DNA of 64,000 nucleotides from Citrobacter rodentium NBRC 105723 = DSM 16636. GTDB taxonomy: Bacteria > Pseudomonadota > Gammaproteobacteria > Enterobacterales > Enterobacteriaceae. Of the stretch, positions 21,954-30,658 are shown piece after piece. The position numbers and the translations under genes were made by a program. The stretch spans positions 2,914,001 to 2,978,000 of the forward strand of contig NZ_CP082833.1 in the NCBI RefSeq assembly GCF_021278985.1, in the 5' to 3' direction. Within the stretch, counting starts at the first letter, position 1; each line of letters starts with the position of its first letter. The notes beneath the pieces are model-generated. The model worked only from the letters and a program-made list of their open reading frames with translations, did no database searches and was not told the DNA's origin.

Positions 21954-22337
21954 ATGATTACAGGTATCCAGATTACTAAAGCCGCTAACGACGACCTGCT
22001 GAATTCCTTCTGGCTGCTGGACAGCGAAAAAGGCGAAGCACGCTGCATCGTTGCAAAAGCAGGTTTTGCCGAAGACGAAGTGGTTGCCGTTAACAAACTG
22101 GGTGACATCGAGTATCGCGAAGTTCCGATGGAAGTGAAGCCGGAAGTTCGTGTGGAAGGCGGTCAGCATCTGAACGTTAACGTTCTGCGTCGTGAAACGC
22201 TGGAAGATGCGGTTAAGCATCCGGAAAAATACCCGCAGCTGACCATCCGTGTTTCTGGTTATGCCGTGCGTTTCAACTCTCTGACGCCGGAACAGCAGCG
22301 CGACGTTATCGCCCGTACCTTTACTGAAAGCCTGTAA
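21954..22337 (+). CDS. grcA: Autonomous glycyl radical cofactor
   Basis: GrcA (YfiD) is a 127-residue spare part for pyruvate formate-lyase. It supplies the glycyl radical domain when PflB has been cleaved by oxygen. The radical site lies in the C-terminal motif RVSGYAVRFNSL, where the Gly is activated by PflA. The start is ATG 21954 (MITGIQITK), 8 bases after GGGGAGG; the ATG 18 bases earlier would overlap that ribosome site. Expression should be strongly induced under anaerobic and acid conditions through the FNR boxes upstream. Confidence 0.97.
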   Translation: MITGIQITKAANDDLLNSFWLLDSEKGEARCIVAKAGFAEDEVVAVNKLGDIEYREVPMEVKPEVRVEGGQHLNVNVLRRETLEDAVKHPEKYPQLTIRVSGYAVRFNSLTPEQQRDVIARTFTESL

Positions 22338-22361
22338 TAATTTAGCGCAGGCCCCTTCGAC

Positions 22362-22396
22362 AACCCCGGTAGCAGAAGACGCTGCCGGGGTTTTTT
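22362..22396 (+). terminator. Terminator of grcA
   Basis: AACCCCGG...CCGGGGTT stem with an internal AGC/GCT extension (22362-22392), followed by TTTTTT. Confidence 0.92.
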
Positions 22397-22402
22397 ATTG
22401 CC

Positions 22403-22432
22403 AATAAAAAAGCCGACAACGATGTCGGCTTT
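22403..22432 (-). terminator. Terminator of srmB
   Basis: Stem AGCCGAC/GTCGGCT (22411-22417 with 22424-22430) with an A run on the plus strand just before it. On the minus strand this is a stem followed by TTTTTTATT, right for ending srmB transcripts. Confidence 0.85.
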
Positions 22433-22454
22433 AATTGCTGAAGAAACGACTGCT

Positions 22455-23789
22455 TTATTCTTCACCTGACTGCGGCGATACGCTCGTACCGCTCGGCTTA
22501 CGGCGCTTACCAATGTTTTTGGTATCGCGGTGACGTTTCTTCACGCGCGGCGCGTCTTTTTGTTTCTCTTTTTTCTTCTCTGCGCGTTTAGCGAGCACTT
22601 TCTTCGACGGCTTACCGGTCATCTTCTCGCTGGGGGCGCGCGTGGTCGGGCGAAGTTCATCAATCACGCGCGCTTTCAGCGGTTCCTCGATGTAACGCCC
22701 AATTTTTAACATCAGCAGATGATCGTGCGCTTCGACCAGCGAGATGGCGGTGCCTTTACGCCCGGCGCGGCCGGTACGGCCAATTCGGTGCAGATAGGTA
22801 TCCCCGCTGCGCGGCATATCGAAGTTAATCACGTGACTGACGTCCGGGATGTCGATCCCGCGGGCGGCAACGTCGGTCGCGACCAGTACGTTCACGCGAC
22901 CGTCGGTCAGGCGCTTAATGCCTTCGTTACGCTTGATCTGCGCCATCTCCCCCTCAAGATAGCAGTTGCTGATCCCCGCCAGACGCAGTTGTTCGGCGAG
23001 TTCATGCACGCGCTCGCGCTTGCGAACAAACACGATGGTACGGGTGGCGTCATCCTGCTTCAGTAAGTGCTTCAGCAGCTCGAACTTATGTTCGTAGTTA
23101 TCCGCACGGTAATACCACTGGTGGATCTTCTTGCGTTCCCGCGTAGAGGGGCTGGCGGAAACCTCTACCGGGTCTTCCAGCAGGCGCTCGGCGAAGTCTT
23201 TAATCGCCTCGCCTTCCAGCGTTGCGGAGAACAGCATGGTCTGTTTACGCCAGCGGGTTTCACCGGCAATGTGTTCAATATCCTGAGCGAAGCCCATATC
23301 GAGCATCCGGTCGGCTTCATCGAGGATCAGCGTTTCAACCGCGCGACAGTCAAAGTTCTCTTCTTTTATGTACTGCAACAGGCGCCCGGTGGTGGCGACT
23401 ACAATATCCTGGTTTTCGCTGAACACTTCCGCGTGGTTCATGTACGCAACGCCGCCAGTGATGGTCGCGATATCCAGATGGGTATGCTTCGCCAGTTCGC
23501 GGGCATGATCGGCCACCTGCATCGCCAGCTCACGGGTCGGCGTGAGGATCAAAATACGCGGCGGCCCGGATTTTTTACGTGGGAAGTCGAGCAGGTGCTG
23601 CAACGCCGGCAGCAGATATGCCGCCGTTTTACCGGTGCCTGTCGGCGCAGAACCGAGCACATCACGGCCGTCGAGGGCAGGCGGAATGGCGGCAGCCTGA
23701 ATGGCGGTCGGGCGAGTGAAGCCTTTATCCTGGAGGGCGTCCAGTAGGCTTTCATCGAGTTCAAGTTCGGAAAAAGTCGTTACAGTCAT
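22455..23789 (-). CDS. srmB: DEAD-box RNA helicase SrmB
   Basis: SrmB is an ATP-dependent RNA helicase acting early in 50S ribosome assembly. The 444-residue protein has the Q-motif region (GFTRPTAIQ), Walker A APTGTGKTAAYL, the DEAD box LILDEADRML, the SAT motif MLFSATLEG and motif VI HRIGRTGRAG. A basic Lys/Arg-rich tail (KKVLAKRAEKKKEKQK, residues about 390-435) is typical of the protein. It is divergent from trmN6 and convergent with grcA, the two separated by back-to-back terminators. Confidence 0.98.
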   Translation of the reverse strand: MTVTTFSELELDESLLDALQDKGFTRPTAIQAAAIPPALDGRDVLGSAPTGTGKTAAYLLPALQHLLDFPRKKSGPPRILILTPTRELAMQVADHARELAKHTHLDIATITGGVAYMNHAEVFSENQDIVVATTGRLLQYIKEENFDCRAVETLILDEADRMLDMGFAQDIEHIAGETRWRKQTMLFSATLEGEAIKDFAERLLEDPVEVSASPSTRERKKIHQWYYRADNYEHKFELLKHLLKQDDATRTIVFVRKRERVHELAEQLRLAGISNCYLEGEMAQIKRNEGIKRLTDGRVNVLVATDVAARGIDIPDVSHVINFDMPRSGDTYLHRIGRTGRAGRKGTAISLVEAHDHLLMLKIGRYIEEPLKARVIDELRPTTRAPSEKMTGKPSKKVLAKRAEKKKEKQKDAPRVKKRHRDTKNIGKRRKPSGTSVSPQSGEE

Positions 23790-23919
23790 GTTCTACCTCT
23801 GTGTGGGGCGCTGATTATAGACGTTACGGCTGTAATCTTCATCTGTTTGTATGGATATCGCTTCTCAGGTATTGTTTTCATCCGGCGCTGTTGCCGTTTT
23901 TCGTGCAAGGTTTTTATTC

Positions 23920-24657
23920 ATGCCCCAGTCTACATCCGTTCTGCGTCGTAATGGATTTACGTTTAAACAGTTTTTTGTCGCGCACGATCGCTGTGCAATG
24001 AAAGTCGGAACGGACGGCATTCTGTTAGGCGCATGGGCGCCGGTGGCCGGGGTAAAGCGGATCCTTGATATCGGTACGGGCAGCGGCCTGCTGGCGCTGA
24101 TGCTGGCCCAGCGTACCGATAAAAGCGTCATCATTGATGCCGTTGAGCTGGACGATGAAGCAGCCGCCCAGGCGCAGGAGAATGTTGCCGGATCGCCGTG
24201 GGCGGATCGGGTATCGGTATATACCGGAGCTATACAGCACTGGGCCGCGCGGCAAACCGGCAAATTTGATCTGATCATCAGCAACCCGCCTTATTATGCG
24301 CAGGGCGTTGAATGCGCCACGCCGCAGAGGGAGCAGGCGCGTTACACAACCTCGCTGGATCATCCCACGCTGCTGGCGACCGCGGCGGAACTGATTACTG
24401 AGGAAGGGTTTCTCTGCGTGGTGTTGCCGGAGCAATCCGGCGGCGCCTTTACACAGCAGGCGAGCGAAATGGGCTGGCATTTGCGCTTGCGCACGGACGT
24501 TGCGGAAACCGAAGCGCGTTTGCCGCATCGGGTACTGTTAGCCTTCTCGCCAAAAAAGGGAGAATGCTTCTCTGACAGGGTGGTGATTCGTGGGCCAGAC
24601 CAGCGTTACTCGGAAAGTTACACGGCGCTGACCCAGGCGTTCTACCTGTTTATGTGA
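23920..24657 (+). CDS. trmN6: tRNA1(Val) (adenine37-N6)-methyltransferase
   Basis: TrmN6 (YfiC) methylates N6 of A37 next to the anticodon of tRNA-Val(cmo5UAC), using S-adenosylmethionine. The 245-residue protein has a class I methyltransferase fold with motif I LDIGTGSGLLALML and the N6-adenine catalytic motif NPPY in LIISNPPYYAQG. The ATG at 23920 (MPQSTSVLRRNGF) corresponds to the E. coli start; the reading frame stays open further upstream, but that part is not conserved. Its last 16 bases overlap the end of the convergent nadB gene. Confidence 0.95.
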   Translation: MPQSTSVLRRNGFTFKQFFVAHDRCAMKVGTDGILLGAWAPVAGVKRILDIGTGSGLLALMLAQRTDKSVIIDAVELDDEAAAQAQENVAGSPWADRVSVYTGAIQHWAARQTGKFDLIISNPPYYAQGVECATPQREQARYTTSLDHPTLLATAAELITEEGFLCVVLPEQSGGAFTQQASEMGWHLRLRTDVAETEARLPHRVLLAFSPKKGECFSDRVVIRGPDQRYSESYTALTQAFYLFM

Positions 24658-26264
24658 ACGCTTAGCGGCGAGAGAATCGACGGACCTGATTCGGCCAGCA
24701 GCTCCGGATAATCCAGCGTATAGTGCAGACCGCGACTCTCTTTGCGCATCATTGCGCAGCGCACAATCAGCTCGGCGACCTGCACCAGGTTACGCAGCTC
24801 CAGTAAATTGTTCGACACGCGGAAATTGGCGTAGTACTCATCGATCTCCTGCTGCAGCATGGTAATGCGCCGCAGAGCGCGCTCAAGGCGCTTCGTGGTG
24901 CGCACAATGCCGACGTAGTCCCACATAAACAGACGCAGCTCGTGCCAGTTATGCTGGATAACCACCAGTTCGTCGGGATTTTCCACGCGGCTTTCATCCC
25001 AGGCCGGAAGCGCGCCGATGCGACGGGCGTAGGGCATCCGCCGGTCGATATCTTCCGCCGCTGACCAGCCGTATACCAGGCATTCCAGCAGCGAGTTGGA
25101 CGCCATCCGGTTCGCGCCGTGCAGGCCGGTATAGCTTACTTCGCCAATGGCATACAGGCCGTCAACGTCGGTACGACCAAAGTCGTCCACCATCACGCCG
25201 CCGCAGGTATAGTGCGCGGCAGGGACCACGGGCACCGGCTCTTTCGTCAGGTCGATCCCAAGGCCGAGCAGCTTTTCATAGATCATCGGGAAATGCTGGC
25301 GGACAAACGCTTCCGGCTTATGGCTGATGTCGAGGAACATGCAGTCTGCCCCCAGGCGCTTCATCTCATGGTCAATGGCGCGGGCGACAATATCCCGCGG
25401 CGCCAGCTCGCCGCGTTCGTCGAAGTCCGGCATAAAACGCGTGCCGTCCGGGCGTTTCAGATGCGCGCCTTCGCCACGCAGCGCTTCGGTGAGCAGAAAA
25501 TTACGCGCCTGCGGGTGGTACAGCGCGGTAGGGTGGAACTGATTAAACTCGAGGTTCGCGACGCGGCATCCGGCGCGCCAGGCCATGGCGATACCGTCGC
25601 CGGAAGAGATATCCGGGTTGGTGGTGTACTGGTACACCTTCGACGCGCCGCCGGTCGCCAGCACAACCGCCTTTGCCTGACAGGTTTCCACCGTCTCTTT
25701 ATTACGGTTCCAGATCCAGGCGCCAACCACCCGGCGCGTACCCGGCAGGCCAATTTTATCCGAGATAATTAAATCGACGGCGTTGCTGCGCTCCAGCACC
25801 CGAATATTCGGGTGATTTTGCGCCCGGCTGACCAGCGTGGTTTCCACCTCTTTGCCGGTGGCGTCTGCGGCGTGAAGAATACGGCGGTGGCTGTGGCCGC
25901 CTTCGCGCGTCAGATGATAGCCCGCTTCCCCGTTAGGCTGGACGTGCGTATCGAACAGAACGCCCTGATCGATCAGCCACTGCACGCAGCTGCGGGCGTT
26001 GCTGGCGACAAACTCCACCGCGTGACGATCGCAAATGCCGGCGCCGGCGATAAGCGTATCTTCCACATGCGAAGCGATGCTGTCGGTTTCATCAAAAACG
26101 GCGGCAATGCCGCCCTGGGCATAGAAAGTGGAGCCTTCGCTGACCGGGCCTTTACTCAGGACAATGACCTGGTGTTTTTCGGCAAGACGCAGCGCCAGAG
26201 AGAGTCCGGCAGCCCCGCTGCCAATGATTAACACGTCACAAGAAAGTTCAGGGGTGGTTTTCAT
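24642..26264 (-). CDS. nadB: L-aspartate oxidase
   Basis: NadB oxidises L-aspartate to iminoaspartate, the first step of de novo NAD synthesis, with oxygen or fumarate as electron acceptor. The 540-residue flavoprotein starts MKTTPELSCDVLIIGSGAAG, the dinucleotide-binding loop for FAD. Succinate dehydrogenase/fumarate reductase-family segments follow (STFYAQGGIAAV, LVLATGGASKVY-like VVLATGGASKVY, TCGGVMVD, GLHGANRMASNSLLECLVYG). Length equals E. coli NadB. A NadR operator precedes the start, so NAD should repress it. Confidence 0.97.
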   Translation of the reverse strand: MKTTPELSCDVLIIGSGAAGLSLALRLAEKHQVIVLSKGPVSEGSTFYAQGGIAAVFDETDSIASHVEDTLIAGAGICDRHAVEFVASNARSCVQWLIDQGVLFDTHVQPNGEAGYHLTREGGHSHRRILHAADATGKEVETTLVSRAQNHPNIRVLERSNAVDLIISDKIGLPGTRRVVGAWIWNRNKETVETCQAKAVVLATGGASKVYQYTTNPDISSGDGIAMAWRAGCRVANLEFNQFHPTALYHPQARNFLLTEALRGEGAHLKRPDGTRFMPDFDERGELAPRDIVARAIDHEMKRLGADCMFLDISHKPEAFVRQHFPMIYEKLLGLGIDLTKEPVPVVPAAHYTCGGVMVDDFGRTDVDGLYAIGEVSYTGLHGANRMASNSLLECLVYGWSAAEDIDRRMPYARRIGALPAWDESRVENPDELVVIQHNWHELRLFMWDYVGIVRTTKRLERALRRITMLQQEIDEYYANFRVSNNLLELRNLVQVAELIVRCAMMRKESRGLHYTLDYPELLAESGPSILSPLSVHINR

Positions 26265-26270
26265 GATCTT

Positions 26271-26288
26271 TGTTTAATTTACTAAACA
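26271..26288 (-). promoter_or_regulatory. NadR operator of nadB
   Basis: TGTTTAATTTACTAAACA is the 18-bp NadR box (TGTTTA-N6-TAAACA) with perfect arms. It lies 6 bases upstream of the nadB start, so bound NadR would block transcription. Confidence 0.9.
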
Positions 26289-26522
26289 CTGTTTGCGCAG
26301 CATAGCACCATCTTGCGTGTTTCAGCACGATTTATTTTCACCGCTGTTGAGGTGGCTAAACAATCGCGCGCGGCGCAACGAAAAGTTCACTTACGGATAT
26401 ATTTTGCGTGACGGGATGTAAGCTTCAGATTAGAGGGTGAAATAAAGCGGCCTTTGGGGTACTCTGCAACCGGTTTATGCGCATTTCTGTAGAGATAATG
26501 CGTTGTTAAGTCCTTGTAGACT

Positions 26523-26528
26523 TATAAT
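26523..26528 (+). promoter_or_regulatory. Probable upstream (housekeeping) -10 of the rseD-rpoE operon
   Basis: A consensus TATAAT stands just before the rseD start, 9 bases from its ATG. No good -35 at standard spacing is visible, so the exact promoter is uncertain. Confidence 0.4.
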
Positions 26529-26536
26529 GAGAGAGA

Positions 26537-26692
26537 ATGACCGTCTACAACATGACACACAAAAAACAGATGCGTAACGGAACTTTACAAAAACAAGACA
26601 CTCTAACCTGTTGCTTGCTCACAGTGCAGCTAATGGAGTGGCGTTTCGCGAACGCGTGGAAATTTGGCTTGGGGAGACCTTACCTCGGATGA
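26537..26692 (+). CDS. rseD: RseD leader peptide coupled to rpoE
   Basis: A 51-codon reading frame begins MTVYNMTHKKQMRNGTL and ends FGLGRPYLG. In E. coli the 51-codon rseD is translated ahead of rpoE and its translation is coupled to that of sigma E, which links sigma E synthesis to conditions sensed through the leader. The frame here has the same length and its TGA (26690-26692) overlaps the rpoE ATG (26689) as ATGA, the expected coupling arrangement. A purine-rich GAGAGA precedes the ATG. The sigma-E promoter lies inside this gene, so transcripts from it lack the rseD start. Confidence 0.85.
   Translation: MTVYNMTHKKQMRNGTLQKQDTLTCCLLTVQLMEWRFANAWKFGLGRPYLG
26579..26606 (+). promoter_or_regulatory. 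Sigma-E autoregulatory promoter of rpoE
   Basis: GGAACTT (26579-26585), 16 bases, TCTAA (26602-26606). This fits the sigma-E consensus and the E. coli rpoE sigma-E-dependent promoter. It lies within the rseD coding region. Confidence 0.88.
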
Positions 26693-27264
26693 GCGAGCAG
26701 TTAACGGACCAGGTCCTGGTTGAACGGGTCCAGAAGGGAGATCAGAAAGCCTTTAATTTACTGGTGGTGCGCTACCAGCATAAGGTGGCGAGTCTGGTTT
26801 CCCGCTATGTGCCGTCAGGTGACGTGCCTGATGTGGCGCAAGAGTCATTTATTAAAGCCTATCGCGCGCTGGACTCGTTCCGGGGAGATAGCGCTTTTTA
26901 TACCTGGTTGTATCGTATTGCGGTCAATACTGCGAAGAATTACCTGGTCGCTCAGGGACGTCGTCCGCCATCCAGCGATGTGGATGCCAATGAAGCGGAA
27001 AACTTCGAAAGTGGCGGCGCGCTGAAAGAAATTTCGAACCCTGAGAACTTAATGTTGTCAGAAGAGCTGAGACAGATAGTTTTCCGTACTATCGAGTCCC
27101 TCCCGGAAGATTTACGTATGGCCATTACCTTACGGGAGCTGGATGGTTTGAGCTATGAAGAGATAGCCGCCATTATGGATTGTCCGGTGGGTACAGTGCG
27201 TTCGCGCATCTTCCGGGCGCGGGAAGCTATTGATAATAAAGTTCAACCGCTTATCAGGCGTTGA
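26689..27264 (+). CDS. rpoE: RNA polymerase sigma factor E
   Basis: RpoE is the ECF sigma factor that directs the response to misfolded outer-membrane proteins. The 191-residue protein begins MSEQLTDQVLVERVQKGD. Region 2 contains SFIKAYRALDSFRGDSAFYTWLYRI (core binding and -10 recognition). Region 4 contains LDGLSYEEIAAIMDCPVGTVRSRIFRARE, the helix-turn-helix for the GGAACTT -35. ATG 26689 is chosen over the in-frame ATG at 26611 because it gives the E. coli N-terminus and the ATGA overlap with rseD. It is followed by its anti-sigma factor. Confidence 0.98.
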   Translation: MSEQLTDQVLVERVQKGDQKAFNLLVVRYQHKVASLVSRYVPSGDVPDVAQESFIKAYRALDSFRGDSAFYTWLYRIAVNTAKNYLVAQGRRPPSSDVDANEAENFESGGALKEISNPENLMLSEELRQIVFRTIESLPEDLRMAITLRELDGLSYEEIAAIMDCPVGTVRSRIFRAREAIDNKVQPLIRR

Positions 27265-27295
27265 CGATAGCGGGATACTGGAAAAGGTATTAGGC

Positions 27296-27946
27296 ATGCA
27301 GAAAGAACAACTTTCCGCTTTAATGGATGGTGAAACGCTGGATAGTGAACTGCTCAAAGAGCTGGCTCACCACCCGGAAATGCAAAAAACCTGGGAAGGC
27401 TACCACCTGATCCGCGATTCAATGCGGGGTGACACGCCTGACGTGCTTCATTTCGACATTTCCGCCCGCGTTATGGCCGCCATTGCAGATGAGCCGGTAC
27501 GCCAGACGGCACCATTGATTCCAGAGGCCCAGCCCGCGCCGCACCAGTGGCAGAAAATGCCGTTCTGGAAAAAAGTGCGTCCGTGGGCGGCGCAGCTTAC
27601 CCAAATGGGCGTCGCGGCGTGCGTATCGCTTGCAGTTATCGTTGGTGTCCAGCACTATAATGGGCAATCTGAAACGTCCCAGCAGCCTGAAACGCCGGTA
27701 TTCAACACTCTGCCGATGATGGGCAAAGCCAGCCCGGTTAGCCTGGGAGTACCTTCTGACGCCACCGCTAACAGCGGGCAACAGCAGCAGGTACAGGAGC
27801 AGCGTCGTCGCATCAATGCCATGTTGCAGGATTACGAACTGCAACGCCGACTGCACTCCGAACAGCTTCAGTTTGAGCAGGCGCAAACACAGCAAGCCGC
27901 TGTGCAGGTGCCAGGAATTCAAACTCTAGGAACGCAATCGCAGTAA
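27296..27946 (+). CDS. rseA: Anti-sigma-E factor RseA
   Basis: RseA holds sigma E at the inner membrane until it is cut by DegS and RseP. The 216-residue protein has an N-terminal cytoplasmic sigma-binding domain (MQKEQLSALMDGETLDSELL), one membrane segment around residues 100-118 (MGVAACVSLAVIVGVQHY) and a periplasmic Gln-rich domain. The SPVSLG segment contains the Val-Ser bond cut by DegS in E. coli. The start ATG 27296 is 31 bases after rpoE. Its TAA shares a base with the rseB ATG. Confidence 0.97.
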   Translation: MQKEQLSALMDGETLDSELLKELAHHPEMQKTWEGYHLIRDSMRGDTPDVLHFDISARVMAAIADEPVRQTAPLIPEAQPAPHQWQKMPFWKKVRPWAAQLTQMGVAACVSLAVIVGVQHYNGQSETSQQPETPVFNTLPMMGKASPVSLGVPSDATANSGQQQQVQEQRRRINAMLQDYELQRRLHSEQLQFEQAQTQQAAVQVPGIQTLGTQSQ

Positions 27947-28902
27947 TGAAGCAACTTTGGTTTGCCATGTCACTTGTGGCAGGTAGCCTGTTCTTCTCTG
28001 TTAACGCCTCGGCCAATGCTGCGTCCGGGGCGTTATTGCAGCAGATGAATGTGGCCAGCCAGTCACTCAATTACGAGCTGTCATTCGTCAGCATCACCAA
28101 ACAGGGCGTTGAATCTTTACGCTATCGCCACGCACGCCTCGACAATCGCCCGCTTGCGCAGCTGCTGCAAATGGATGGGCCGCGTCGCGAAGTGGTCCAG
28201 CGTGGTAACGAAATCAGCTATTTCGAACCCGGACTCGAACCGTTCACCCTGAACGGCGACTACATTGTCGACTCCCTGCCATCGCTGATCTATACCGACT
28301 TCAAGCGTCTTGCCCCCTGGTATGATTTTATCTCCGTGGGCCGCACCCGTATTGCCGATCGCCTGTGCGAAGTGATTCGCGTCGTGGCGCGTGACGGTAC
28401 GCGTTACAGCTATATCGTCTGGATGGATACCGAAACCAAACTGCCGATGCGCGTCGATCTCCTCGATCGCGATGGCGAAACGTTAGAGCAATTTCGGGTG
28501 ATCGCCTTTACCGTCAATCCGAACGTCGGCAACAGCATGCAGATGCTGGCAAAGGCCAATCTGCCGCCGCTGCTTTCTGTTCCTGCCGGTGAAAAGACGA
28601 AGTTCAACTGGACGCCAACCTGGCTGCCGAAAGGCTTTAGCGAGGTTTCCAGCGGCCGCAGACCGCTGCCGACGATGGATAATATGCCGATTGAGTCGCG
28701 CCTCTACTCTGACGGTCTGTTCAGTTTCTCCGTTAATGTGAACCGGGCTACGGCGGCCAGCGCCGATCAGATGCTGCGCACCGGACGTCGAACCGTCAGC
28801 ACCAGCGTGCGCGATAACGCAGAAATTACCATCGTGGGCGAACTGCCGCCGCAAACGGCGAAGCGTATTGCCGACACCATTAAATTTGGAAGCGTGCAAT
28901 GA
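27946..28902 (+). CDS. rseB: Sigma-E regulatory protein RseB
   Basis: RseB is a periplasmic protein that binds the RseA periplasmic domain and protects it from DegS until lipopolysaccharide intermediates accumulate. The 318-residue protein starts with a cleavable signal peptide (MKQLWFAMSLVAGSLFFSVNASA). The remainder is the MucB/RseB two-domain fold, of which the N-terminal half resembles LolA/LolB lipid-binding proteins. The gene overlaps rseA by one base and rseC by four, so translation of the operon is tightly coupled. Confidence 0.96.
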   Translation: MKQLWFAMSLVAGSLFFSVNASANAASGALLQQMNVASQSLNYELSFVSITKQGVESLRYRHARLDNRPLAQLLQMDGPRREVVQRGNEISYFEPGLEPFTLNGDYIVDSLPSLIYTDFKRLAPWYDFISVGRTRIADRLCEVIRVVARDGTRYSYIVWMDTETKLPMRVDLLDRDGETLEQFRVIAFTVNPNVGNSMQMLAKANLPPLLSVPAGEKTKFNWTPTWLPKGFSEVSSGRRPLPTMDNMPIESRLYSDGLFSFSVNVNRATAASADQMLRTGRRTVSTSVRDNAEITIVGELPPQTAKRIADTIKFGSVQ

Positions 28903-29378
28903 TTAAAGAGTGGGCTACCGTCGTGTCGTGGCAACAGGGCGAGGCGCTGGTCAGTTGCGATGTAAAAGCGTCGTGCAGCAGCTGCGCTTCACGCGTCGGC
29001 TGCGGCAGCCGCGTGCTCAACAAGCTGGGGCCGCAGACCACTCATACGCTCGTTGTGCCCTCTGCGGAGCCGCTGTTTCCCGGACAAAAGGTCGAACTGG
29101 GCATTGCGGAAGGCAGCCTGCTGGGCTCTGCGATGCTCGTCTATCTTTCGCCGCTGGCAGGGTTATTTTTGATCGCCTCGCTGTTTCAGGTTCTGTTTGG
29201 CAGCGATCTCGCTGCCCTGAGCGGCGCGGTGCTGGGCGGCGTCGGCGGGTTTCTGATTGCCCGCGCTTTTTCCCGCAAGCTTGCCGGGCGCGAGTCATGG
29301 CAGCCGGTCATCCTTAGCGTCGCGCTCCCGCCCGATCTTGTCCGCGTCGATGCCACTTCATCCGATGTCTCCCGCTAA
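28899..29378 (+). CDS. rseC: Sigma-E operon membrane protein RseC
   Basis: RseC is an inner-membrane protein of the SoxR-reducing/RnfABC-associated type. In E. coli it helps the Rsx complex keep SoxR reduced. The 159-residue protein has a cytoplasmic Cys-rich N-terminus with the arrangement CDVKASCSSCASRVGC, then two membrane helices in the region about 70-125 (LGSAMLVYLSPLAGLFLIAS and a Gly-rich second helix). The ATG overlaps the rseB stop as ATGA. It ends the operon; in E. coli lepA follows, but here a different gene intervenes. Confidence 0.95.
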   Translation: MIKEWATVVSWQQGEALVSCDVKASCSSCASRVGCGSRVLNKLGPQTTHTLVVPSAEPLFPGQKVELGIAEGSLLGSAMLVYLSPLAGLFLIASLFQVLFGSDLAALSGAVLGGVGGFLIARAFSRKLAGRESWQPVILSVALPPDLVRVDATSSDVSR

Positions 29379-29506
29379 GACGCTCCCTAAGCCTTTCCGC
29401 ATAAAAATATTTTGTTAAAAAAATGATAACTAACTTCGCATTCTGGTATAAAAATGCGACAGTCTGGCTTAATCATTGCCATAACGATTTTTATAAGGGG
29501 TCTGAA

Positions 29507-30400
29507 ATGTTTAAGGGACTGAGCGCATTCCCTCTTACGCCTCTCTCGGGCGGAGAAATTGAAGAGAAATCCTTTACTTCATTGATTGAGAACCTGGTGG
29601 ACGCAGGCGTGGATTCGATAGGTGCGTTGGGGTCCACGGGAAGTTATGCTTACCTGACACGAAAGCAACGATACTTAGCGACTAAGCTCGCGGTAAGCGC
29701 CGCTGCTGATATTCCGGTGATAACCAGCATCGGGCACGTCCGGGCCGAAGAAGTACTGCTGCTGGCAGAAGATGCGCAAAAAGCAGGAGTCAGCGGTGTC
29801 TTACTTGCCCCGGTCTCCTATCAGAAACTCAGTGCTGATGAAGTTTTTAATTTTTATCAGCGGATTACGTCTGAACTCTCCGTCCCGCTGTGTATTTATG
29901 ATAATGCGGCGACAACCGGCTTCGAATTTACCGATGAGTTACTGGTTTCTCTTTCATCTCTGCCCAGGGTTGGTTCCATAAAATTAGGTGATTTCCCTGC
30001 GGACTGTAATGCGGCATCGCGCAGAGTTGAGAATCTTAAAAAACGCGTATCTGAAGGCGTCACGATTGGGATCAGTGGCGATACGCAGTCTGCTGCGGGC
30101 ATGATGGCAGGCTGTAGCGTCTGGTATTCCGTACTGGGAGGCGTGTTCCCTCGCTATTCAAAGCGTCTGGCTCAGGCTGCATTAAGCGGAGATATCAACG
30201 AAACGCATCATCTCAATGAGGCCCTTGAACCTCTGTGGACGTTTTACCGTCATTATGGAAGTCTGCGGGTCATTGCCTCTGTTGCAGAAATCCTCGGCGT
30301 TGTGCCTTCTCCCTGCCTGCCATTCCCGCTTCAGTCGCTGACTGGCGAGAAAAGAGCGTCTCTGGAGAATATCCTTAATCATCTGAATTTTTTGAACTGA
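29507..30400 (+). CDS. DapA/NanA-family aldolase or lyase, inserted gene
   Basis: A 297-residue member of the class I pyruvate-dependent aldolase superfamily that includes dihydrodipicolinate synthase and N-acetylneuraminate lyase. The Schiff-base lysine is in VGSIKLGDF, the catalytic Tyr in CIYDNAATTGFEF, and the carboxylate-binding turn in ALGSTGSYAYLTRKQR. The usual TTGE of DapA reads STGS here, so it is probably not a lysine-biosynthesis enzyme; the substrate is not known. ATG 29507 lies 7 bases after AAGGGG. It sits alone between rseC and lepA, adjacent genes in E. coli, and its base composition is more A/T-rich than its neighbours, which suggests acquisition. Confidence 0.85.
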   Translation: MFKGLSAFPLTPLSGGEIEEKSFTSLIENLVDAGVDSIGALGSTGSYAYLTRKQRYLATKLAVSAAADIPVITSIGHVRAEEVLLLAEDAQKAGVSGVLLAPVSYQKLSADEVFNFYQRITSELSVPLCIYDNAATTGFEFTDELLVSLSSLPRVGSIKLGDFPADCNAASRRVENLKKRVSEGVTIGISGDTQSAAGMMAGCSVWYSVLGGVFPRYSKRLAQAALSGDINETHHLNEALEPLWTFYRHYGSLRVIASVAEILGVVPSPCLPFPLQSLTGEKRASLENILNHLNFLN

Positions 30401-30658
30401 TATTTCAGCGCCATAGCAATAACCAAATACGACGTCATGAAAAACATGAAGCGTACTGATGTCTCTGTTCAAACCGTTCGCCCGCACCCGTCGCCATTTC
30501 CGCATCGGGAAAGATTCGGGCAACATCGTATGCTGACGATTTCGGCGCTACAGTGTAATATGCACGCCAGTCGTTGATGGGGTAGTTATTGTGGAATGTC
30601 CACCGCTGTGTCCATCAAGAACAACTTATCAGCATAGCGAGTTAAAAAGTTCATATAT

